Origin: an uncultured Coriobacteriia bacterium
Lineage (GTDB): Bacteria > Actinomycetota > Coriobacteriia > Coriobacteriales > QAMH01
DNA: 64,000 bases
NCBI GenBank assembly: GCA_959608885.1
Contig: CAUHSG010000005.1
Coordinates: 1-64,000 of the forward strand
Reading direction: 5' to 3'
The stretch's first letter is position 1. The number at the start of each line of letters is the position of its first letter. A program made the position numbers and the translations under genes. This document shows, one piece after another, positions 8,713-15,649 of the stretch. The notes beneath the pieces were generated by a model. That model was given only the letters and a program-made list of their open reading frames with translations. It made no database searches and was not told the origin of the DNA.

Positions 8713-9948
8713 CTAGATCCCCTTGAAGTCCATGAGCGGCTCGAGATAATCTGCCTCGACGCCCAGTCCGTCGGGCGCGATCTGGAAGAGCAAGCCAATC
8801 CAGCTCTCGAGCGTACGACCATAGATCACGGCGTCGAGTTCATCATCGATGACGGCATCGATGGCATCCTCGACGCTTTGCTCGGTGTAGGGCCAGATGC
8901 CGTCCTCACCCACCCCGAGCGCGCGCTCGATGATGTCGAGGTTAGTCTCGCCGTAGAAGATGCCCTTGATGAGCGCGGCATATCCGAGCGCGACGTCGAA
9001 CGGCACCGAGTCGCCCTGACGAATCTCGACGTAGCGCTTGAGACGCACGTCGGGCCACACCATACTGAACAGATGCTCGATGTCTGCCTTGTCCATGGGC
9101 GCATCCGCATAGGCTTCGGCCGCGGTCATCGATCCGGTGGAATGCACGTCGGATCGCGTAATGAATATAGGTGGAACGGAGAGCAGCCAATCCGCATAGG
9201 CGGCAAAGCCAAATCCCTCGTCAAAAAGACCCGGAATGGCACCGCAACGCGCAGGGTCGACCTCGCGCCATACCTTCATGCGACGCAGGGGCGTGGAATT
9301 GGGCTCGCCCTCGAAAACAGGCACATTGTCGAGCAGATACGAGAAAACGGGACCGAGCAGGGTGGCGATGCGCAGCTTGCGCACGGCATCGGCCTCGTTG
9401 GCAAAGTCGATGGAAACCTGCATCGAAGTCGTCGCGCGCATCATGCGCTCGGCGTGCATGCCAGGGAGCTTCGAGAAGTATTCGTCCATGAAGTGATAGC
9501 GCGGCTTCGGGATAATGGACAGGTCGGCCGCACGGTTCTTGGGATCATAGCCTAGCGGCACGAGCGTGTAATCGAAGGGCCTGAGAATCTGCTTCATGCG
9601 CAGCGCGAAGTTATCGTACTCGTGCTCGATATCGGCCAGCGAGAGCATGGGCGAGATGGAAAGCTCGAGCTGCGCTGCGGGCTCGATGGTGACGTTGGAA
9701 TCGAGGCGAAACAGCGAGAGGATGTCGCCTTCCTCGTTGCGCACGACCTCGGAATAATAGGGGCTCAGCTGCTCGAGAATGTCGCGCACGCCCAGACGAC
9801 CGTGTTTTTCGATGTAGGGAACGCGGTCGCCGTCCTCGTCGAGCACGAACTGCTCGATCTCGACGCCGATATAGCCCATGTCACCACCCTTGCACCCCGA
9901 TTCGAGGTACTCGATGATTAGTTCGCGATTGTCGAATTGGTCGCTCAT
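8713..9948 (-). CDS. Glutamate-cysteine ligase family protein (GCS2/EgtA-like)
   Basis: The 411-aa protein resembles the plant/actinobacterial type of glutamate-cysteine ligase, which makes gamma-glutamylcysteine. Family features are the early acidic IGVEIEQFVLDEDG motif, the substrate-binding DSNVTIEPAAQLELS segment, the MMRATTSMQVSIDF strand and the C-terminal RLKRYVEIRQGDSVP stretch. No glutathione synthetase, ergothioneine or mycothiol gene is near, so the final thiol cannot be stated. It lies upstream of obg with 1 nt between them. The family is secure; the exact product thiol is inference. Confidence 0.85.
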   Translation of the reverse strand: MSDQFDNRELIIEYLESGCKGGDMGYIGVEIEQFVLDEDGDRVPYIEKHGRLGVRDILEQLSPYYSEVVRNEEGDILSLFRLDSNVTIEPAAQLELSISPMLSLADIEHEYDNFALRMKQILRPFDYTLVPLGYDPKNRAADLSIIPKPRYHFMDEYFSKLPGMHAERMMRATTSMQVSIDFANEADAVRKLRIATLLGPVFSYLLDNVPVFEGEPNSTPLRRMKVWREVDPARCGAIPGLFDEGFGFAAYADWLLSVPPIFITRSDVHSTGSMTAAEAYADAPMDKADIEHLFSMVWPDVRLKRYVEIRQGDSVPFDVALGYAALIKGIFYGETNLDIIERALGVGEDGIWPYTEQSVEDAIDAVIDDELDAVIYGRTLESWIGLLFQIAPDGLGVEADYLEPLMDFKGI

Positions 9949-10000
9949 GATAGCCTCATTCGCCGGTGGCTTTAAGTTAGCTCCACATGGTACCGCAATG

Positions 10001-10091
10001 AACCAGACAAAGCCCGCCGGAGCACTTTTGTCTGGTTATGTGACAAATGTCTCGAAACCAGACAAAAGTGCTCCGGCGGGCTTTGTCTGGT
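10001..10091 (-). repeat. Nested inverted repeat (two palindromic units in opposite orientation)
   Basis: Two 36-37 bp units at 10001-10037 and 10056-10091 are reverse complements apart from one terminal base. Each unit is itself a hairpin with ends ACCAGACAAA / TTTGTCTGGT and a GC-rich core. The 18-nt spacer contains the small dyad GACAAATGTC. The element reaches exactly to the stop codon of the LysR gene and can fold either as one 36-bp stem or as two separate hairpins (cruciform). It probably terminates the LysR transcript. Confidence 0.85.
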
Positions 10092-11017
10092 CACTCCCCA
10101 AGATAGCGGGCAACGAGCGGATTGCTTTTGATGACGGCACGCAGGTTGTCGATGTAGGACGCGAGCAAGCCATCAAGCACACGATCCTTATGGATGAGAT
10201 ATCCCACGGTCATAGTAATGTCGGTATCGAGCGGGATGGTGACGATACCGTCCTGCATCTCAGGCGTAAGTATGCCCGTCGATAGCGTGTAACCATCGAA
10301 GTCGGTGAGCAGGCTTGTGAGCGTTGCACGATCCGAAATGCGGATCTTGCGCCTGTGCGGCACTTCGGACAACGGCTCCTCGGAGAAGAAGAACGAGTTG
10401 GCCACGCCCTGCTCGAAAGAATAGCGCGGGTAGTCTTCGAGATCATCTAACTTGATGAGCGAGTGGTTCGCCAACGGATGATGCTCCCCCACGAACACGT
10501 TGACGGGTGCTTCGAAGAGCGGCGTGAACGTGAGCTGCGCGTCCTCGAACGCACTTCTGAGCACGCGTGCGTTGTGCCGGTCGACATAGAGAATGCCAAT
10601 GTCGGAGCGATGGGTGCGCACGTCATCGATAATCTCGCCAGTCGCTGCCTCGCGCATGACGAAGTCGTACTCCTCGTCACCACAGCTATCAACGGTATCG
10701 ATGAACGCGCGAACGCAAAACGCATAATGCTGCGTCGAGACCGAGAAGCGTGCTTCGTGACTCTTGCTCGCGTAATGCTCCTCGAGCATGTTCGCTTGCT
10801 CGACGATTTGCCGCGCGTATGCCAGCAGCTCGTTGCCTTCGTTCGTAAGCGCGACACCGCGGTTGGTGCGCGTGAAGATATCGATGCCGAACTCACGCTC
10901 GAGCTCCTTGACGGCTATCGAGAGATTCGATTGCGAAGCGTACATCCTCTTGGCCGCAGCGCTCATGGAGCCCGTCTCGGCTATCGCGATGAGATAGCGA
11001 AGCTGCTGAAGTGTCAT
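10091..11017 (-). CDS. LysR-type transcriptional regulator
   Basis: The 308-aa protein has an N-terminal winged helix-turn-helix (MTLQQLRYLIAIAETGSMS, then AAKRMYASQSNLSIAVKELE) and a C-terminal effector-binding domain from about residue 90. It is divergent from the PaaK-like ligase gene and by family rule should control it and itself. Its effector domain is closely similar to the whole of the stand-alone 217-aa protein encoded after the ligase (12540-13193), implying duplication. The start ATG has GAAGGGAAG upstream. The ligand is unknown; an aryl acid handled by the ligase is the natural guess. Confidence 0.92.
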   Translation of the reverse strand: MTLQQLRYLIAIAETGSMSAAAKRMYASQSNLSIAVKELEREFGIDIFTRTNRGVALTNEGNELLAYARQIVEQANMLEEHYASKSHEARFSVSTQHYAFCVRAFIDTVDSCGDEEYDFVMREAATGEIIDDVRTHRSDIGILYVDRHNARVLRSAFEDAQLTFTPLFEAPVNVFVGEHHPLANHSLIKLDDLEDYPRYSFEQGVANSFFFSEEPLSEVPHRRKIRISDRATLTSLLTDFDGYTLSTGILTPEMQDGIVTIPLDTDITMTVGYLIHKDRVLDGLLASYIDNLRAVIKSNPLVARYLGE

Positions 11018-11033
11018 GGCTTCCCTTCAATTG

Positions 11034-11063
11034 TATATATTGCCTAGCAATCTATTTTATCAA
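11034..11063 (-). promoter_or_regulatory. LysR gene promoter with internal dyad
   Basis: On the minus strand TTGATA (11058-11063) and TATATA (11034-11039) are 18 nt apart. A perfect dyad ATTGC-CTA-GCAAT (11039-11051) lies between the two boxes, where an autoregulator would bind. Confidence 0.55.
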
Positions 11064-11071
11064 TAGCAAGA

Positions 11072-11114
11072 TATGCAAACTACGCATGGTCAAAGTTCTA
11101 TGCAAACGGTCAAA
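11072..11114 (+). promoter_or_regulatory. Candidate LysR operator for the ligase operon
   Basis: The dyad ATGC-N7-GCAT (11073-11087) satisfies the LysR T-N11-A rule. The sequence TATGCAAAC occurs twice (11072 and 11099), and GGTCAAA follows each copy (11088 and 11108). This tandem arrangement fits a regulator tetramer binding upstream of the gene at 11178. Confidence 0.45.
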
Positions 11115-11177
11115 AGAGTGATGAAATAGCGAACGTCTATCCGAAGCAAGACCGACAACACACGAAAGGAGCTCGGC

Positions 11178-12521
11178 ATGGCAAAGAAGAACGTTCCATA
11201 TGACCAGGAGTACTACGACAAAGAGATCGAGACCATGCCGCGCGAGCAGCTTGAGGAGTTGCAGCTTGGCTATCTCAAAGACGAACTGAAATTCGCCTAC
11301 GACAACTGCCCATATTACAAGCGCGCCTGGGATGAGGCTGGTGTCTCGCCCGAAATCGAGACCCTCGCCGACCTGCAGAAATTCCCCTTCATCAACAAGC
11401 AGACCGAGCGTGACACCCAGGGCGTCGGTAGCTTCTTCGGTGAACTGTGCGGCGTACCCGAAGACGATGTCGTCTACATGGCGACTTCGTCGGGCTCGAC
11501 CGGCGTCCCCACGATGAGCCCGTTTACGCAGGGTGACTTCGAGGACTTCATGAAGGCCGAAAGCCGCCTGTTCTGGCAGGCGGGCATGCGCCCCAACGAT
11601 CGCTACCTACACGGCATGAACTTCGCGCTCTACGTCGGCGGCCCCTGCGTCATTGGCGCCCAGGAGCTCGGCGCGCTCGGCATCTGGGTTGGCGCTGTCC
11701 CGAGCGACCGCCTGCTGTGGGCCATGAAGCAGTACCAGCCCACGTTCTTCTGGTCGTCGCCCTCCTATGCCTGGCAGCTCGGCCAGAAGGCCATCGAGAA
11801 GGGCTATGATCCCAAGACGGACTTCGCCTCGCTCAAGCACATCATCATATCCGGCGAGCCCGGCGGCTCCATCGAGTCGACACGCAAGGCCATCGAGGAA
11901 ATCTGGGACGCGAGCGTCTACGACTTCTTCGGCCTCTCCGACATCTACGGCGCCTGCGCTGCCATGTGCGACGCCAAGGATGGCCTGCACATCATCGAGG
12001 ACCAGATTCTCGTCGAGGTCGTCGACCCCGTTACGGGCGAGGTTCTGCCCGATGGCGAGCGCGGCGAAATCGTCTACACCACGCTTAAGAAGCGTGCTCG
12101 CCCCATGATTCGTTTCCGCAGCGGCGACATCGGCCACGTCAACCGCGAGACCTGCGAGTGCGGCCGCACCATGACCCGCATCTACATTCAGGGCCGCAAG
12201 GACGAGATGTTCATCGTGAGCGCCGTCAACGTGTTCCCGAGCGATATCGAATACATCGTCCGCAACGACAAGGGGCTGTCGGGCGAGTACCTCATCCGCG
12301 TCTATGACGAGAACTACACGACGCGTTACGAGGTCTCCGTCGAGCGTGCGTTTGGCTCCGATGAGGCGTACGATGAAATCGCCAAGCGCGTCGAAAACGA
12401 GCTCAAGACCCATACGGGCGTACGTCCGGCAAAAGTTCTCGTGTTCGATACCGACAAGCTCGGCACCTCAAGCGAGCACAAGGCCAAGCGTTTTATCGAC
12501 GAGCGTAACCAGAACGCGTAG
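11178..12521 (+). CDS. Phenylacetate-CoA ligase (PaaK) family adenylate-forming enzyme
   Basis: The 447-aa protein belongs to the PaaK branch of the ANL superfamily, which activates aryl acids with ATP and CoA. Visible motifs are the phosphate loop SSGSTGVPT, the aromatic-rich substrate region, FFGLSDIYG, the hinge-preceding RFRSGDIGHV and the C-terminal GRKDEMFIVSAVNVFP. A CxC pair (ETCECGRTM), common in this branch, is present. AAAGGAG precedes the ATG at good spacing. It is divergent from the LysR gene and 18 nt upstream of the HTH-less LysR-domain gene, with a shared terminator. The true substrate may be phenylacetate, indoleacetate or another aryl acid; none can be read from sequence. 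Confidence 0.88.
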   Translation: MAKKNVPYDQEYYDKEIETMPREQLEELQLGYLKDELKFAYDNCPYYKRAWDEAGVSPEIETLADLQKFPFINKQTERDTQGVGSFFGELCGVPEDDVVYMATSSGSTGVPTMSPFTQGDFEDFMKAESRLFWQAGMRPNDRYLHGMNFALYVGGPCVIGAQELGALGIWVGAVPSDRLLWAMKQYQPTFFWSSPSYAWQLGQKAIEKGYDPKTDFASLKHIIISGEPGGSIESTRKAIEEIWDASVYDFFGLSDIYGACAAMCDAKDGLHIIEDQILVEVVDPVTGEVLPDGERGEIVYTTLKKRARPMIRFRSGDIGHVNRETCECGRTMTRIYIQGRKDEMFIVSAVNVFPSDIEYIVRNDKGLSGEYLIRVYDENYTTRYEVSVERAFGSDEAYDEIAKRVENELKTHTGVRPAKVLVFDTDKLGTSSEHKAKRFIDERNQNA

Positions 12522-12539
12522 GAAGGCAGGGAATCAACC

Positions 12540-13193
12540 ATGACCAAGAAATTCGCGATTTCCGGACAGCACTACCTGTTCGATGTTCAATCCTTTGCAG
12601 CGCTCGTCCTCGCACTTGGAGGCGATGATTACGAATATGCGCTGCGCGACCGCACAACCAAACGCGTCATCGAAGATGTCGCAACCGCTGAGAGCGAAAT
12701 CGGCGTGCTCGTCGAGACGACGCGCTCGAAAGACGGACTCAAAGAGGCCTTCGCGCAAGCTGGCGTTGAATTCGTCGAGCTTATCGAGTCGACGCCACGT
12801 GTCGCGCTTCCCAAGAGCCACCCGTTCGTAAACGCCGAGTCACTCACACTCGACCAGCTCGAGGACTTCCCGTACATCTACTTCGAGCAGGAGGAAGATG
12901 CTCCGATCTACTTCGCCGAAGAGGCCCTCGCGGACGAGAAGCGCCACAAGAGTATCGCCTGCACGGATCGCGCATCGCTCTCCGAGCTCATCGTCGCGCT
13001 CAATGGCTACACGGTGACAAGTGGCATTCTCGTCGGCATCTCCGATGGTTCGTCACTGGCCACAGTACGCCTTGACACAGATGTAACGCTGCATCTGGGT
13101 TACATCGTGAAGAAGGGTTCGGAGCTTTCCGACACGGCCAAGAAGTTCGTGGAGAAACTCGAGAGCAATCTCAAGAAGTATGCGAAGTTCTAG
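12540..13193 (+). CDS. Stand-alone LysR effector-binding domain protein without DNA-binding domain
   Basis: All 217 aa align with the ligand-binding half of the neighbouring LysR regulator. Shared landmarks in the same order are FAISGQHYLF versus FSVSTQHYAF, EIGVLVETTRSKD versus DIGILYVDRHNAR, LDQLEDFPYIYFEQ versus LDDLEDYPRYSFEQ, CTDRASLSELI versus ISDRATLTSLL, and LDTDVTLHLGYIVKK versus LDTDITMTVGYLIHK. There is no helix-turn-helix, signal peptide or membrane span. It is co-transcribed with the CoA ligase. It may bind the same ligand and buffer it, or form mixed oligomers with LysR and so alter its activity. Both are inference. Confidence 0.8.
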   Translation: MTKKFAISGQHYLFDVQSFAALVLALGGDDYEYALRDRTTKRVIEDVATAESEIGVLVETTRSKDGLKEAFAQAGVEFVELIESTPRVALPKSHPFVNAESLTLDQLEDFPYIYFEQEEDAPIYFAEEALADEKRHKSIACTDRASLSELIVALNGYTVTSGILVGISDGSSLATVRLDTDVTLHLGYIVKKGSELSDTAKKFVEKLESNLKKYAKF

Positions 13194-13221
13194 AAACGGC
13201 TTTCAGACTCGGCAGTCGCAT

Positions 13222-13252
13222 CGGGGCGGTCCGTACGGACCGCCCCGTTTTT
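13222..13252 (+). terminator. Terminator of the ligase operon
   Basis: A perfect 26-nt self-complementary GC palindrome centred on GTAC (13222-13247) is followed by five T on the plus strand. It ends the transcript of the ligase and LysR-domain genes. Confidence 0.9.
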
Positions 13253-13341
13253 GATACGCGAGAGATTTCTCGGCCCCGCATCGCCGCACTCGAAACGGCA
13301 CCAGCTCGTCCTGATGCCCATCATCTACTGACACCTACATG

Positions 13342-13378
13342 AAATGAGACAGTTTGGTCCGACCAATCTGTTTCATTT
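13342..13378 (-). terminator. Stop-overlapping palindrome after the MoxR-methyltransferase gene
   Basis: Arms AAATGAGACAGTTTGGT and ACCAATCTGTTTCATTT match at 15 of 17 positions with a 3-nt loop. The stop codon of the minus-strand gene lies inside the right arm. It resembles the palindrome after gap (ATGAGACAG). Confidence 0.6.
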
Positions 13379-15619
13379 GCGGGCGTTGAGGGCGATTGCC
13401 TCGAAGCGGACCGTCTCAGTCGAGGGAACGGTTTCGACCACCGTACTCGAGGTAAAGCCGCGATCGGCTTCGACCGAATACGAGTCGATGACCTCCACGT
13501 CCTTGAACCCGACCGCCTTCATCAGCGCAAGCAGCTCGTCTTCGGGGCACGCCGCCTGGATGCTGTTTCCGATGCCGCGGGCCTTCTGGACCACAGCATC
13601 ATCGCGCGTGACGTCGGAGACGATCGTCTCGCAGATGAGCAGACCGCCTGGCTTGAGCACGCGGTAGAACTCCTCGAGCGCCTTGCCCTGGTCGTAAAGC
13701 AGGGTCATGACGTTATTGATGTAGACGACGTCAACGGTTCCCTCTCCTATGCCGGCCTGCATGAGATCCTCGGGGTAGGCAACCTTGAAACTCATGTTGT
13801 TGGCCTTGAGGTTGTTCTTTCGCCAAGCTTTCTCCGAGTCGACGATGGCCTCCTCGATGTAGCTCGGAGACCAGTCGACGCCGATGACGTGACCCGCACC
13901 GCCCACTTTCGCGCTGAACTTGAAGCATCCCTTGCCACGCCTGCATGCAACGTCGAGCACCGTCTTACCCTTGAGCTGTGCAGCATCGGGCAAGGTCATC
14001 TTGCTCATGGACGCAAAGCCGTACTCGAATTGCTTGCCACCGTAGTACTCGGCGATCGTCTGCGCGTCTACGGCCTTCGTCTCGCCAGGCTGCATTGCCT
14101 CTTCGGCATTGATGTCGAGGGTGCGCACGCGCTCGGACAGGCTGCGCCTGTGTTCGTCGACCTGGAGCTCGTCGTTGTGCGCGTAATACTCCTCGTTGCC
14201 ATAGTGGGCGATGAACTGGGTAGTCGTCTGGCGCGTCGTAATCTCGGCGATCGCGACGAGCATCTCGCGCCCATTACCCCAAGCCTCCTCGATGAACTTG
14301 ATCGCGTTGGTCATCTGCGCATCTGCCGTCTTGACGAGCGGATCGATCGCGTTGACCTCATCGCGGTACGCATCACTGATGGTCTCGAAAGCCGCCTCGC
14401 CCACTACCGTGTTCTCGAGCCTGCATGTTTCCATGAGGCGCTTGAGCTTGGCGATGACGAGGCCCTCCTTGCGCTCGAAGCTGGGCTTGGCGGTACCAGA
14501 GGCGACCTTGCGCGCCAGGCTCCGCTCGCGTGCCGAAGTGACGACCCCGACGGTATCATCCACCGCCGCTCCCTCGAGCAACTTCGGCTTGGCATCGCGC
14601 AGGATGTCACGCAGCTCGATGACGACCTCCTCCTGCTCGAGAGCGTGCGCACATGAATTCGCCACTGCATCGAGCATGAGCCCCAGCAAGGCAACGCGCT
14701 CGTCGAACTCGGCGCCACGCGCGCGATTGACGATGTCGAGCCCAGCCTCGCCGGACAGGATATTCATGATCTGATAGTCAGAGCGGTACTTGTCGAAGAG
14801 GTTGTAGTACACCGAGAAGCTATCGGCGATGTCATCATCGCGCAGGAACTGTCCGATGAGGTCACGGTTGATTGGCTTTCCCATCTCCTCGTAGAGCGCG
14901 ATGGCCTCGGCGAGGTCCTCCCAACCGCGCGCGGTGACGAAGCTCTTGCCCCCGCCGGGCTTGGACTGCACGAGGTAGAAGCAGTCGGGCTTGGCCTCCA
15001 GAAACGTGGTGACAGCCGGATGAATGCCCTTCTGGACGGCATAGCGCTTCCAAGCGGCATACTCGGGCTCGACCTCGATTTCGCGCAGACGATCGAGCGT
15101 GACGATGTCGAACTCGTGCACCGACTTGTTGTATTCCGGCGGATTGCCCGCGCACACGATGATCCAATCATGTGGAATGCGATGGCGACCAAAGGTCTTG
15201 AACTGCAGGAACTGGAGCATGGAGGGGTACAGCGTCTCGGAGACGCAATTGATCTCGTCGAGGAACAGGATGCCCGCGCGCAATCCCGTCTCGCTCATGT
15301 AGTCATAGATCGAGGAGACGATCTCGCTCATCGTGTATTCGGAGGAGTCGTACTCGAAGCCCTCGAAGTCGCTATGGACGATGCGCGGCAGGCCCAACGC
15401 GCTCTGGCGCGTGTGATGCGTCATGGAGTACGACACGATGCCGATCTGGAGCTCCTGCGCGATCTGCTCCATGATGGCGGTCTTGCCGATACCCGGTGCG
15501 CCGATGAGAAATACCGGACGCTGACGCGCGGGGTTGATCTTGTACATTCCTGCATCGTCCTTGAGCAGATACGCCTCAACGGTATCTTTGATCTGTTCCT
15601 TCGCGTCGGCAATGTTCAT
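13373..15619 (-). CDS. MoxR-type AAA+ ATPase fused to an ArsM-like SAM methyltransferase
   Basis: This 748-aa protein has two unrelated enzyme domains. Residues about 30-330 are a MoxR-family AAA+ domain: Walker A GAPGIGKT (40-47), Walker B ILFLDE (117-122), sensor-1 CAGNP (156-160). A helical middle region follows. Residues about 510-748 are a class I methyltransferase with a motif I variant VLDVACRRGKG (554-564), GVDWSPSYIEEA, and RVLKPGGLLICET, in the order seen in ArsM-like enzymes. MoxR proteins normally partner with VWA proteins, and one is encoded 30 nt upstream. The methyltransferase half is a paralogue of the one encoded at 19630-20391. It is the last gene of a four-gene operon. MoxR-methyltransferase fusion is not an arrangement I know. 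Domain calls are firm; the cellular role is unknown. Confidence 0.88.
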   Translation of the reverse strand: MNIADAKEQIKDTVEAYLLKDDAGMYKINPARQRPVFLIGAPGIGKTAIMEQIAQELQIGIVSYSMTHHTRQSALGLPRIVHSDFEGFEYDSSEYTMSEIVSSIYDYMSETGLRAGILFLDEINCVSETLYPSMLQFLQFKTFGRHRIPHDWIIVCAGNPPEYNKSVHEFDIVTLDRLREIEVEPEYAAWKRYAVQKGIHPAVTTFLEAKPDCFYLVQSKPGGGKSFVTARGWEDLAEAIALYEEMGKPINRDLIGQFLRDDDIADSFSVYYNLFDKYRSDYQIMNILSGEAGLDIVNRARGAEFDERVALLGLMLDAVANSCAHALEQEEVVIELRDILRDAKPKLLEGAAVDDTVGVVTSARERSLARKVASGTAKPSFERKEGLVIAKLKRLMETCRLENTVVGEAAFETISDAYRDEVNAIDPLVKTADAQMTNAIKFIEEAWGNGREMLVAIAEITTRQTTTQFIAHYGNEEYYAHNDELQVDEHRRSLSERVRTLDINAEEAMQPGETKAVDAQTIAEYYGGKQFEYGFASMSKMTLPDAAQLKGKTVLDVACRRGKGCFKFSAKVGGAGHVIGVDWSPSYIEEAIVDSEKAWRKNNLKANNMSFKVAYPEDLMQAGIGEGTVDVVYINNVMTLLYDQGKALEEFYRVLKPGGLLICETIVSDVTRDDAVVQKARGIGNSIQAACPEDELLALMKAVGFKDVEVIDSYSVEADRGFTSSTVVETVPSTETVRFEAIALNARK

Positions 15620-15649
15620 GGCCTGGATCCTTTCTGTCGGGACCGTCTC

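Noticed and set aside
13373..15619. Reading the methyltransferase half as a separate gene
   Set aside because: The frame is continuous with no stop and no clear internal ribosome site before the second domain, so a fusion is the simpler reading.
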